A stretch of DNA of 64,000 bases from Aquibaculum sediminis (GTDB lineage Bacteria > Pseudomonadota > Alphaproteobacteria > Kiloniellales > DSM-21159), in assembly GCF_040712085.1 (NCBI RefSeq), contig NZ_JBFCVK010000013.1, positions 11,493 to 75,492 of the forward strand. The letters run 5' to 3'. The notes under the pieces were generated by a model. The model searched no databases. It was given only the letters and a program-made list of their open reading frames with translations, and was not told the DNA's origin. A program made the position numbers and the translations under genes. Positions 33,321-42,486 of the stretch are shown here, in pieces (positions within the stretch are counted from its first letter, which is position 1; each line of letters opens with the position of its first letter).

Positions 33321-34797
33321 CAGCGCGCCCTTTGCGCTGTTCCAGCGTGAGGGCGGGCGCGAACTGCTCTTTGCCGTCAATGCGGCGGCCGAAGCGGGCG
33401 GCCTCCTGCCGGGGATGACCCTGTCACAGGCCCGGGCGCTCTGTCCTGGTCTGGGCAGCGAGGAAGCGGCGCCACAGCAGGACAAGGCCGCTCTGGCCCG
33501 CCTGGCAGACTGGGCGGAGCGCTTCACCCCCTGGGTCGCCCTGGACGGCCTGCCGCAGCCCGGCGGCGGGGCCGGGCTCTGGCTCGACATCACCGGCTGC
33601 GCCCATCTCTTCGGCGGCGAGGAGGCGCTGCTGCGGGCGCTGCTGGCCGGCTGTCGGCAGCAGGGCTACGCCGGGCGGGCCGGGCTGGCCGATACGCCGG
33701 GGGCCGCCTGGGCGCTGGCCCGGCATGGCTGTGAGCCGGGAAGCAATCGGCGGCGGATCGAGACCGGCGCGCAGCGAGAGGCTCTGGCCCCGCTGCCGCT
33801 GGCGGCTCTGCGTCTGCCGGCGGGCAAGGCGGAGTTGCTGGCCCGTTTCGGGCTGCTGCGCATCGGAGACCTGCTGGCGCTTCCGCCGGCGAGCCTCACG
33901 ACCCGGCTCGGGCCGGAAGTGGCGGCGCGTCTGCGCCAGGCGCTGGGCGAAAAGGGCGAGCCGCTGTCTCCGCGCCGTCCCTCGCCGCCGCAGGAGGTGC
34001 GGCTGGCCTTCGGCGAGCCGTTGGCCGCGGCGGAGGACCTTGCCCGTGCGGTGGATTGCCTGATCGGGCGGCTGTGCCGCCGGCTGGAAACGGCCGGGCA
34101 GGGCGTGCGGCACCTGCGCCTTACGCTCTTCCGGGCCGAGGGCAGCCGCCAGGAACTCGAACTGGCCACCAGCCGCGCCACCCGCGAGCCGGCGCATCTC
34201 GCCCGCCTCTTCGCGCAGCAGCGCGAACGGCTGCAGCCCGGCTTCGGCCTCGATGCCCTGGCGCTGGCGGCCTGCGTGGTCGAGCCGCTCAGCGCCTTGC
34301 AGATGAGCCTTGTGGCAGAGCTGCCCGGAGAAGCGGTGTCTCCGGTCGGCCAGTCTACCGCCTCCGGGCCCGAGGAAGCGGCTTTGGCGTTGCTGATCGA
34401 CCGGCTGACCCTGCGGCTCGGGGCGGGTGCGGTCGGCTGTCAGGCGCCGCGACAAAGCCATTTGCCGGAGCGCGCGGTGACCCGCCTGCCGGCCCTGCCG
34501 TCACGACGTGCAGGAGAGTGGCACCCGGCCCCGCCGCGGCCTCTGCGCCTTCTGGCCCGTCCGGAGCCGGTGGAGGTGCTGGCGCCGGCGGCTGAGGGTG
34601 TGCCGGCCCGTTTTCGCTGGCGCCGGCGCTTGCACCGGGTGGCCCACGCCGAAGGTCCCGAGCGGCTTTCTGCGGAGTGGTGGCATGATGGCCTGGCCGG
34701 CTCGCGCGACTATTTCCGCATTGAGGATCAGGACGGCCGGCGCTTGTGGCTCTACTGCCAGGCCGAGCGCTGGTTCCTGCATGGGCTCTTCGGGTAG
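33256..34797 (+). CDS. imuB: ImuB, Y-family polymerase-like mutasome subunit
   Basis: 513 aa from the ATG at 33256 (MRRVISLWLPRFAIERRR). It has the inactive Y-family fold of ImuB: LPGMTLSQARALCPGL, LDGLPQPGGGAGLWLDITGCAHLFGGEEALLRALL (beginning near residue 97), FGLLRIGDLLALPPASLTTRLG, and a long C-terminal domain ending GLAGSRDYFRIEDQDGRRLWLYC. It lacks the catalytic acidic residues of DinB. ImuB bridges the beta clamp, ImuA and DnaE2. The frame overlaps imuA, indicating translational coupling. Confidence 0.92.
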   Translation: MRRVISLWLPRFAIERRRASPDSAPFALFQREGGRELLFAVNAAAEAGGLLPGMTLSQARALCPGLGSEEAAPQQDKAALARLADWAERFTPWVALDGLPQPGGGAGLWLDITGCAHLFGGEEALLRALLAGCRQQGYAGRAGLADTPGAAWALARHGCEPGSNRRRIETGAQREALAPLPLAALRLPAGKAELLARFGLLRIGDLLALPPASLTTRLGPEVAARLRQALGEKGEPLSPRRPSPPQEVRLAFGEPLAAAEDLARAVDCLIGRLCRRLETAGQGVRHLRLTLFRAEGSRQELELATSRATREPAHLARLFAQQRERLQPGFGLDALALAACVVEPLSALQMSLVAELPGEAVSPVGQSTASGPEEAALALLIDRLTLRLGAGAVGCQAPRQSHLPERAVTRLPALPSRRAGEWHPAPPRPLRLLARPEPVEVLAPAAEGVPARFRWRRRLHRVAHAEGPERLSAEWWHDGLAGSRDYFRIEDQDGRRLWLYCQAERWFLHGLFG

Positions 34798-34809
34798 CGG
34801 CGAAGAGAC

Positions 34810-35373
34810 TCAGAGGCCGAAGAGAGCCACCCAGAGGCCCAGCAGCAGGAAGAGCAGGGCGGCGATCGCGCGGATCGTCTTCAGCGGCAGCCGGTCGGCG
34901 AGCAGATGCCCCATCATCACCACCGGCGCATTGGCCGCCAGCATGCCGAGCGTGGTGCCGAGGATGACCAGTTCCAGGGCCTCGAAGCGCGCGCCCAGGG
35001 CCACGGTGGCGATCTGCGTCTTGTCGCCCATCTCGACCAGAAAGAAGGTAAGCGTGGCGGCCAGAAAGGGGCCGGCTCGCGACTTCTTGACGTTCTCACC
35101 GTCGTCGAGCCGGTCCGGCACCAGCACCCAGGCGGCCATCCCCAGGAAGGAGGCGACCAGCAGCCAGCGCAGCATCTGCTCGGAAACCAGCTCCGTTGCC
35201 ATCTGCCCCACCAGCGCGGCCAAGGCATGATTGGCCAGGGTGGCAAGCGTGATGCCCGCCAGAATCTGCCAGGGCGCACGAAAGCGCGTCGCCAGCACCA
35301 GGGCGAGCAACTGTGTCTTGTCGCCGATCTCTGCAACAGCGACCAGCAGCGTGGAGAGGAGGAGGGCTTCCAA
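34810..35373 (-). CDS. GDT1/TMEM165 family (putative Mn2+/Ca2+ exporter)
   Basis: 187 aa with six membrane segments in two repeated halves. Each half carries the signature E-x-G-D-K-T: AEIGDKTQLLALVLATRF near residue 14 and VEMGDKTQIATVALGARF near 113. Bacterial members export manganese and yeast/human members move Mn2+/Ca2+. The start codon is TTG with no strong Shine-Dalgarno. No yybP-ykoY manganese riboswitch was recognised in the 100 nt upstream. It converges with imuB. Confidence 0.9.
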   Translation of the reverse strand: MEALLLSTLLVAVAEIGDKTQLLALVLATRFRAPWQILAGITLATLANHALAALVGQMATELVSEQMLRWLLVASFLGMAAWVLVPDRLDDGENVKKSRAGPFLAATLTFFLVEMGDKTQIATVALGARFEALELVILGTTLGMLAANAPVVMMGHLLADRLPLKTIRAIAALLFLLLGLWVALFGL

Positions 35374-35487
35374 GGGCGAAGGGGCGAGACGATGTGCGGG
35401 AAGGGGGTGGAAACGGAGCCTATGCTTTATCCTTCAGCCTTTGTCCAGCCGGCCTTATATCCTATACGGGAGGCGATTGCAGGTGCC

Positions 35488-35622
35488 TCAAGCCGCCTCT
35501 TCGACAGACTCCGACGTGGCAGAGTGTTTCCAGTTCCGCTTGAACCAGGACACATTCTTAAGATCTGGGCCCATGTCCCGCACCGTCCGTAGGGCAGCGA
35601 GATACAACTGCTGGTATGTCAT
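35488..35622 (-). CDS. Small ORF, 44 aa, strong ribosome-binding site, unknown function
   Basis: The 44-codon frame begins MTYQQLYLAALRTVRDMG and ends SATSESVEEAA. AAGGAG lies 8 nt before the ATG. It begins 24 nt after the stop of the 180-aa gene on the same strand, so the two look like one transcript. The N-terminal half should be an amphipathic helix, the middle has an aromatic/basic cluster (VSWFKRNWKH) and the tail is acidic. It resembles no family I know. The Shine-Dalgarno, the spacing and the shared AT-rich composition support it as real. Confidence 0.5.
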   Translation of the reverse strand: MTYQQLYLAALRTVRDMGPDLKNVSWFKRNWKHSATSESVEEAA

Positions 35623-35646
35623 TGCGGCACTCCTTGGGCCAATCCG

Positions 35647-36189
35647 TTAAACGGAGACGTTGTCAATATGAAGCCAATTTCCCTTGACTGCAACAGAAGT
35701 CGGAGTCTCTGCATGATCAAGATGGCTTACCAGTCCTGCTGCCAGCCTTCGATCCGCCCGGTTTGGCAGATGCATTTTCAAATGGTTGGCGCGCAATTCA
35801 CCTGCAGAGCAAAGCTCGAGTGACGCAAAGATCAACCCTGCTATGAGTGCAGCGCTCTCCTCTTCCTTGATGTCTTCGTAATCATATCGAGGCGCGAGCA
35901 AAGCCCACAGCACGCGCAAGGTTATCCCGTTCGTTCTCGGCAGGCAGGCTCGGTTGAAATGGGCCAATCCATGTAAGATTCCCTCTCCGTCGACTAACAC
36001 GAAGACCCCGTAGTTTGTATCGGGTGGTTCCTCGCTTGCGATACGTCGGGCGTGATCTAACTGAGGAGCGGCATAATCCTCATCACCATAGAGTTCCGCT
36101 TCCGCAGTCCACTCAGCTTCTAATCTATCGAAGACCCTGTTGGTGATCGTGGCTCGTTTCAAGCACAGGCCCGTCTCATGTCTTGTCAT
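35647..36189 (-). CDS. Hypothetical protein, weak GNAT-like features, AT-rich (180 aa)
   Basis: 180 aa from ATG 36189, which has AAAGGTGG upstream; an ATG at 36205 is possible, and the longer open frame into the leuA region is not supported. Features such as YGVFVLVDGEGILHGLAHF, then TLRVLWALLAPRYDYED and a C-terminal VAVKGNWLHIDNVSV suggest an acetyltransferase-like alpha/beta fold, but no acetyl-CoA loop is clear. The region is visibly richer in A/T than flanking genes, with rare-looking codons, consistent with acquisition by transfer. The 44-aa ORF follows. Function unknown. Confidence 0.65.
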   Translation of the reverse strand: MTRHETGLCLKRATITNRVFDRLEAEWTAEAELYGDEDYAAPQLDHARRIASEEPPDTNYGVFVLVDGEGILHGLAHFNRACLPRTNGITLRVLWALLAPRYDYEDIKEEESAALIAGLIFASLELCSAGELRANHLKMHLPNRADRRLAAGLVSHLDHAETPTSVAVKGNWLHIDNVSV

Positions 36190-36700
36190 ATCCGACCACC
36201 TTTGCATATTTCCTACATTCCAAAATAGCAATATACAAGGGATATGGCTACCTTTGCGCTGAGATTTTTCTGGCTTCGTGATCGCCGCTATCTCCAGAAA
36301 AGCCGTGAATTCTGATCGTTGCACCAAACCCGCAGGCAGTGATGTCGCAATGAGCAAGAGTGCTCCGACGGCAAAGCTCTTGCACTTTCGGGCCAGGCCC
36401 CTAAAGTCATGGACCATGGACAGAGCGATGACCCAGGCCCTTCGACTTCTCCGCCCGGCTTCCTGAGGGAGCCGGGACAGCCCGCGTCGAACCGCCACCT
36501 TTCCGCCGGTCCAAAAATGAACAGCTTTTCCAAACCCTTCTCTGCCACGTTCGCCTGTGTGAACCTCGGTGCCGCTCTGCGACTTATCGGCGGTCGTTGG
36601 GCCTGACGGCCGCCCGCGACCGCAGCGCTTGTGCGCCGTCCGCCTCTGAGCGCAGTCAGAACCGAGACAGACATCCAGTACCGAACGGAGCCCGCAGGCC
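36190..36700. other. Long leader region upstream of leuA
   Basis: A 511-bp gap. The left 200 bp share the AT-rich composition of the hypothetical gene and should hold its promoter. The right part contains two short frames with leucine clusters and a GC-rich hairpin, described separately as a candidate leuA attenuator. No larger gene is supported on either strand. Confidence 0.5.
36428..36614 (+). promoter_or_regulatory. Candidate leader-peptide attenuator of leuA
   Basis: Two short frames precede leuA. One (36428-36466) encodes 12 residues, MTQALRLLRPAS, with three Leu. The other (36517-36606) encodes 29 residues ending GAALRLIGGRWA, with three Leu codons just before the stop. A hairpin GGCGGTCG/CGGCCGCC (36589-36614) overlaps the end and stop codon of the second frame, the geometry expected when ribosome stalling decides RNA folding. 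No T-run follows the hairpin and neither frame has a strong Shine-Dalgarno, so the assignment is tentative. Confidence 0.4.
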
Positions 36701-38371
<1,671 letters not shown>

Positions 38372-38434
38372 AAAGGCGTTTAAACCCCCCGTCGCCGTCG
38401 CGGTGATGGGGTAATTCCCGGCGCTTTCGGTAGG

Positions 38435-38480
38435 GGGCGGCCTTCCTTTTGCTACGGCAGGGGAGGCCGCCCTTTACTTT
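38435..38480 (+). terminator. Rho-independent terminator of leuA
   Basis: The stem GGGCGGCCTTCC / GGGAGGCCGCCC (one mismatch) has a 14-nt loop and is followed by TTTACTTT. It separates leuA from the exopolysaccharide locus. Confidence 0.85.
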
Positions 38481-38636
38481 GCGCGACATTCCCTTCGGAA
38501 GAGGGGTAGCCCGCAACGATTCCGGCGGCCGGCTACCTCATACTCGAAGGCCGCTCACCCCACTGCCACCCTCTGCAAGGTCCGCGCCTGCGCCTAGGCT
38601 TGCTGCCATCGTCCAACTTCGGTGAGGCAGCGACAA

Positions 38637-39209
38637 ATGCGGCAGACAAACAGCAGGAACAGGTGGCGGCACTGCCTGGCAGGGGCTTTCTCTGTCCTCC
38701 TCGCGGTTGCCGTCATGACCATCGCCTCCGGGCTCGCACTGGCCCAGGAGGCGGAGATCTATCGCCTGGGGCCCGGGGATAAGGTGCGCGTCAGCGTCTT
38801 CAACGAGCCTTCGCTCTCCGGCGTTTTCGAGGTGGATGGTTCGGGCCATGTGGCATTGCCCCTGGTCGGCGAGATGCCTGCACGCGGCATCACCGTGCGC
38901 GAACTGGAGGGGCAGCTGACCAACGTGCTTGCCGGCGGCTATCTCGTTTCGCCGCGGGTGGCGATCGAGGTGATCAACTACCGGCCCTTCTACATCATCG
39001 GCGAGGTGCGTGAGCCGGGCCGCTATCCCTATGTCGACGGCATGACGGTGATGAACGCCGTGGCCATGGCTGGCGGCTACACCTACCGGGCCCGCGAAAG
39101 CCGGGCGGAGATCAAGCGTCAGGGCAAGGACGAGGTGGACCGCGACGCGAGTCCCAACGCCACGGTCATGCCGGGGGACGTGATCACCATTCCCGAGCGC
39201 TTCTTCTGA
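38637..39209 (+). CDS. Outer-membrane polysaccharide export (OPX) protein, Wza/GumB-like
   Basis: 190 aa. It has a signal peptide (FSVLLAVAVMTIASGLALA) and a mature start YRLGPGDKVRVSVFNEPSLSG, the polysaccharide export (Poly_export) domain. A SLBB domain follows (YYIIGEVREPGRYPY-like segment from residue 115, then MTVMNAVAMAGGYTYRA). At 190 aa it is a short OPX protein of the GumB type, without the C-terminal outer-membrane helix of Wza. ATG 38637 is preceded by GAGG. It is the first gene of the locus and forms the periplasmic/outer-membrane export channel with the co-polymerase downstream. Confidence 0.93.
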   Translation: MRQTNSRNRWRHCLAGAFSVLLAVAVMTIASGLALAQEAEIYRLGPGDKVRVSVFNEPSLSGVFEVDGSGHVALPLVGEMPARGITVRELEGQLTNVLAGGYLVSPRVAIEVINYRPFYIIGEVREPGRYPYVDGMTVMNAVAMAGGYTYRARESRAEIKRQGKDEVDRDASPNATVMPGDVITIPERFF

Positions 39210-39222
39210 GTACTCGAGGCCG

Positions 39223-39246
39223 GCGGCTGCACGCTGGTGCAGCCGC
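39223..39246 (+). other. Perfect intercistronic hairpin between OPX and Wzc-type genes
   Basis: GCGGCTGCAC-GCTG-GTGCAGCCGC is a perfect 10-bp stem with a tetraloop, 14 nt after the OPX stop. No T-run follows, so it is more likely an RNA-processing or stabilising hairpin that sets the ratio of the two proteins than a terminator. Confidence 0.5.
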
Positions 39247-39304
39247 GGCTCACCGTGGGGACTGACGCGCATCCGCCGTATCGGGTGTTGCCTGGAGGGT
39301 GCAG

Positions 39305-41530
39305 ATGAGAACACCGAGTGAAGTATCCTATCGCGACACTGTGACCGAGGAGCCCCGGGGCGATGGCGCCCAGCTGGCCTCCACCCTGCAATTCATGCGC
39401 CGACGCTTGGGGATCATTCTGGGCGGCTGCCTGCTGGTCACGGGGCTCAGCGCATTGCTCGCCTACAGCTTCACCCCGCAGTACACCGCACAGGCGCAGC
39501 TCATGATCGATGCGCGCCAGGTGCACGTGACCGACGTCCAGTCGGTGCTGTCCGGGCTTTCGGCCGAGAATGCGGTGCTCCGTTCAGAACTCGACGTGCT
39601 CAACTCCGTACCGTTGATGCGCCGGGTGGCCGAACGGCACGATCTCTACAACGACCCCTACTTCAATCCGCCGGAGGAACCCAGCCGCTGGGCCGAGTGG
39701 CGCGACGAGGGACGCAAGTTCCTGGCTTCGGTCCTGCCAACCAACCTCGTGCCTGCCTGGGCCCTAGAGCTGGAAGGTCCGCCCGTAGACAACCTCGATG
39801 AGGAAGCCGAGCGACGCTGGGTCATCGACCGCCTGCTTGCCAAGCTGAAGACCGACAACGACGGGCGATCCTACACCATCAAGCTCAGCTTCACCTCCCC
39901 GGACCCCGAGAAGTCGGCCGAGGTGGTGAACGCCATCGTCGAGCAGTACCTGGAGGATCAGCTCGAGGCCAAGCTGGATGCCACGCGCTCCGCCAACGAG
40001 TGGCTGGTGCAGCGGCTCAACGAACTCGGCGCCGAGGTGCGCGAGGCCGAACTGGCGGTGCGGGAGTATCGCGAGGCGCATGGCCTGATCGAAAGCCGCG
40101 GCGAGACGGTCGGCGAGCAGCAACTGGCAGAGATCAACGCCCAACTCGTGATGGCCCAGGTGGAGCGCTCCCAGGCCGAGGCACGCCTGCGCGCGGCGCG
40201 TTCAGGCAACCCCGAAGGTCTGCGCGATGTCGAAGGGGCAACGATCCTCTGGCACCTGCGCTCCGAGGAAGCGGCCCTGCGTCGGCGCGAAGCGGAACAG
40301 GCCTCGCGCTATGGGCCGCTGCACCCCGAGATGCAGAAGATGCAGGCTGAGCGCGCCGACGTGCAGGCGAAGCTGCGCGAGGAAACCGGCCGTGTGGTCC
40401 AGTCGCTGAGCATCGCCGTGCAGGAGGCCATTGCGAAGGAGGAGGCGCTTGCCACCGCCCTGGCCGACCTGCGCAAGGACAGCAGCGGGACCCAGCGGGC
40501 CGAGGTCGAGCTGAATGAACTGATCCGCCAGGCGGAATCGATCAGCGCCATCTATGCCAACTTCTTGCGCCGCTATCGCGAGACCTCGGAACAGGAGGGC
40601 TTGCAGCGTCCCGACGCCCGGGTGGTGTCCAGCGCCGAAACCCCGTCGGTTCCCTCCTTCCCGCGTCCGGCCTTGATGATGGGCGCCGGCGGCATGCTGG
40701 GCCTGTTGCTGGGCTTGATGATCGCTGCGGTGCTGGAGCTGATCGATCGTGGCTATCGGCTTTCGAACCAGCTCGAGCGCGACACGGGCCTGCCAGTGCT
40801 CGGGGTCGAACCGCTCCTGCGCAGCCGCCTCGAGCCCTCCACCTACGCCCTGGCCAAGCCCTACTCCGCCTTCAGCGAGGGTGTGCAGGGCTTGCGTATG
40901 AGTCTGCAGTTGACGCCGGAGGAGGGGCCGCATCGGGTCATCATGGTCACCTCCTCCGTGCCCTCGGAGGGCAAGACCTCGCTTTGCCTGACGCTGGGGC
41001 GGATGGCGGCGCGCTCGGGCGCGCGCACCCTGCTGGTGGAGGCCGACCTGCGCCGCCCCCGCATGGCCTATCGCCTGAAGCTGCGGCCGCGGGCCTTCCT
41101 GGCCGACGTGCTGGACGGAACGCATCACCTCGACGAGGCGGTGGTCGAGGACAAGTTCAGCGGGATGCACATCCTGGCTTCGCGCCATGGCGTATCCAGT
41201 CCGCTGGAGCGGGTGGCATCGCGACGCATGGCGGCCTTCATCGAAAGCGTGCGCCATCGCTACGACCTGGTGCTGCTGGATACGCCGCCGATCATGGCCG
41301 TGGCCGATGCCGGGCCCCTGGCGAAAATCTCCGACGCCGTGGTCTTTGTCGTTCGCTGGGGCCAGACGCCGCGCGACACGGTCAAGGCGGCACTACGTAA
41401 GCTGGCGGTGGTCGATATCGCGGTCACCGGCATCGTGCTGTCGCAAGTGGATCTGCGCAAGCAGGCCACCTATGGCTACGGCGACTATGGCTATCACTAC
41501 GACCGCTACAAGGGCTACTACGCCGAGTGA
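39305..41530 (+). CDS. Wzc/GumC-type polysaccharide co-polymerase with BY-kinase domain
   Basis: 741 aa. An N-terminal Wzz domain follows a membrane helix (LGIILGGCLLVTGLSALLAY, about 38-57). A long periplasmic coiled coil is followed by a second helix (ALMMGAGGMLGLLLGLMIAAV, about 455). The cytoplasmic bacterial tyrosine kinase domain has Walker A SSVPSEGKTS, Walker A' LLVEADLRRP and Walker B LLDTPP. The last 21 residues hold eight Tyr, the autophosphorylation cluster. It controls chain length and export together with the OPX protein. GGAGGG precedes the ATG at 39305. Confidence 0.95.
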   Translation: MRTPSEVSYRDTVTEEPRGDGAQLASTLQFMRRRLGIILGGCLLVTGLSALLAYSFTPQYTAQAQLMIDARQVHVTDVQSVLSGLSAENAVLRSELDVLNSVPLMRRVAERHDLYNDPYFNPPEEPSRWAEWRDEGRKFLASVLPTNLVPAWALELEGPPVDNLDEEAERRWVIDRLLAKLKTDNDGRSYTIKLSFTSPDPEKSAEVVNAIVEQYLEDQLEAKLDATRSANEWLVQRLNELGAEVREAELAVREYREAHGLIESRGETVGEQQLAEINAQLVMAQVERSQAEARLRAARSGNPEGLRDVEGATILWHLRSEEAALRRREAEQASRYGPLHPEMQKMQAERADVQAKLREETGRVVQSLSIAVQEAIAKEEALATALADLRKDSSGTQRAEVELNELIRQAESISAIYANFLRRYRETSEQEGLQRPDARVVSSAETPSVPSFPRPALMMGAGGMLGLLLGLMIAAVLELIDRGYRLSNQLERDTGLPVLGVEPLLRSRLEPSTYALAKPYSAFSEGVQGLRMSLQLTPEEGPHRVIMVTSSVPSEGKTSLCLTLGRMAARSGARTLLVEADLRRPRMAYRLKLRPRAFLADVLDGTHHLDEAVVEDKFSGMHILASRHGVSSPLERVASRRMAAFIESVRHRYDLVLLDTPPIMAVADAGPLAKISDAVVFVVRWGQTPRDTVKAALRKLAVVDIAVTGIVLSQVDLRKQATYGYGDYGYHYDRYKGYYAE

Positions 41531-41790
41531 AGAAGCGGGCCAGGGAGTCGTCGATCAAAAGATCGAGAACCCTAATATCCGCGACTCAAAGAGAGAATTC
41601 AAAAAAGTAAAGAAAAGCCCTAAGACCCAGGTGGGTATGTGGTTTGTTGTTCAGGGATGTTACTTTTTAATACCGACGAACAGAAAATAACCCTTTTGAT
41701 TTTTAGCGCACGATCCGCAGGTTTGTTATTTGTAGTTCTATGAGTTTCGGTTCTGGTGTGAATGGGTAGATCAGAGGGAGGGGCATCTTG
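41531..41790 (+). other. AT-rich leader before the antiterminator gene
   Basis: A 260-bp segment clearly richer in A/T than its surroundings. It holds the small perfect hairpin TCGATC-AAAA-GATCGA (41551-41566) and ACCCAGGTGGGT (41628-41639 region). No gene was supported. It probably contains a promoter or 5' UTR for the NusG-like gene. Confidence 0.45.
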
Positions 41791-42318
41791 GTGGAGCGGG
41801 AGCAGGTCGAGGGACGGGGCGGTTGGTACTGCGTCCACAGCCAGGTGGGAAAGGAAGCCCTGGCGCTGCAACATCTGCAGCAGCAGGCGTTCGAGGCTTT
41901 CCTGCCGCTGCTCGCCCGCACGCGCCGCCATGCCCGTCGCAGCGATACCGTCCTGGCGCCGCTCTTCCCCTGCTACCTCTTTGTCCACCTTGATCCACAG
42001 CGCCAGGCTTGGCGCTCCGTCAACGGCACGATCGGCGTGGTCCGCCTGCTCACCTCTGGCGAGCGCCCGCTGCAGGTTCCGCCGGGTGTGGTCGAAGCGT
42101 TGGTGGCCGCAAGCGACCGGCGCGGGCTGTTGCAGGCCGAACGTCTGGAGCGTCTGCAGGCCGACGACGCGGTGCGGATCCTGGTGGGACCTTTCGCGGA
42201 CCATCTGGCTCGGGTCGTCCGGCTTGAGCCGGCGGGCCGGGTCAGGGTCCTCCTCGAGCTTCTGGGTGGCCGAGTGCCGGTCACCTTGCCGCTGAACGCG
42301 GTGCGCAAGAGCGCCTGA
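41791..42318 (+). CDS. NusG paralogue, RfaH/UpxY-type transcription antiterminator
   Basis: About 175 aa. The N-terminal NGN domain has GWYCVHSQVGKEALALQHL, PLFPCYLFVHLDP and IGVVRLLTSGERPLQVP. The C-terminal KOW-type domain has DAVRILVGPFADHLARVVRL and GGRVPVTLP. Dedicated NusG paralogues of this type ride RNA polymerase through long polysaccharide operons. GTG 41791 and TTG 41788 both suit GGGAGG upstream. Its position just before the sugar genes, with an ops-like sequence 93 bp downstream, supports operon-specific antitermination. Confidence 0.88.
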   Translation: MEREQVEGRGGWYCVHSQVGKEALALQHLQQQAFEAFLPLLARTRRHARRSDTVLAPLFPCYLFVHLDPQRQAWRSVNGTIGVVRLLTSGERPLQVPPGVVEALVAASDRRGLLQAERLERLQADDAVRILVGPFADHLARVVRLEPAGRVRVLLELLGGRVPVTLPLNAVRKSA

Positions 42319-42378
42319 CGGCGCATCGGTCCTTTGTTGGTCCTGTAACCGGTCGCTCCTGCGGAGCGGCCGCCGTCC

Positions 42379-42421
42379 CCGGCTGAAAGCGCGAGGCTTT
42401 CACCCGGACTGCGGTAGCGTG
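42379..42421 (+). promoter_or_regulatory. Hairpin plus ops-like element before the sugar-biosynthesis genes
   Basis: A hairpin (42379-42407) has stem CCGG-c-TGAAAGC / GCTTTCA-c-CCGG with a GCGAG loop. Three nt later comes GCGGTAGCGTG (42411-42421), identical over 11 nt to the 3' part of the E. coli ops/JUMPstart sequence (GGCGGTAGCGTG). In enterobacteria ops pauses RNA polymerase and recruits RfaH. Here it sits between an RfaH-like gene and the long sugar operon. Function in this organism is inferred. Confidence 0.6.
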
Positions 42422-42486
42422 GCCGCCGCTCAGGGGCGCCGCCCGCATCACAGCACCCTTATCAACCGGGATGTGGAGACGAGCGA

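Noticed and set aside
35374..35487. yybP-ykoY manganese riboswitch before the GDT1-family gene
   Set aside because: The conserved riboswitch core was looked for because this aptamer often precedes such genes, but no matching sequence was found.
38500..38525. Second ops-like element before the OPX gene (GGGGTAGCCC)
   Set aside because: It shares only GGTAGC with ops and lacks the flanking match seen at 42411.
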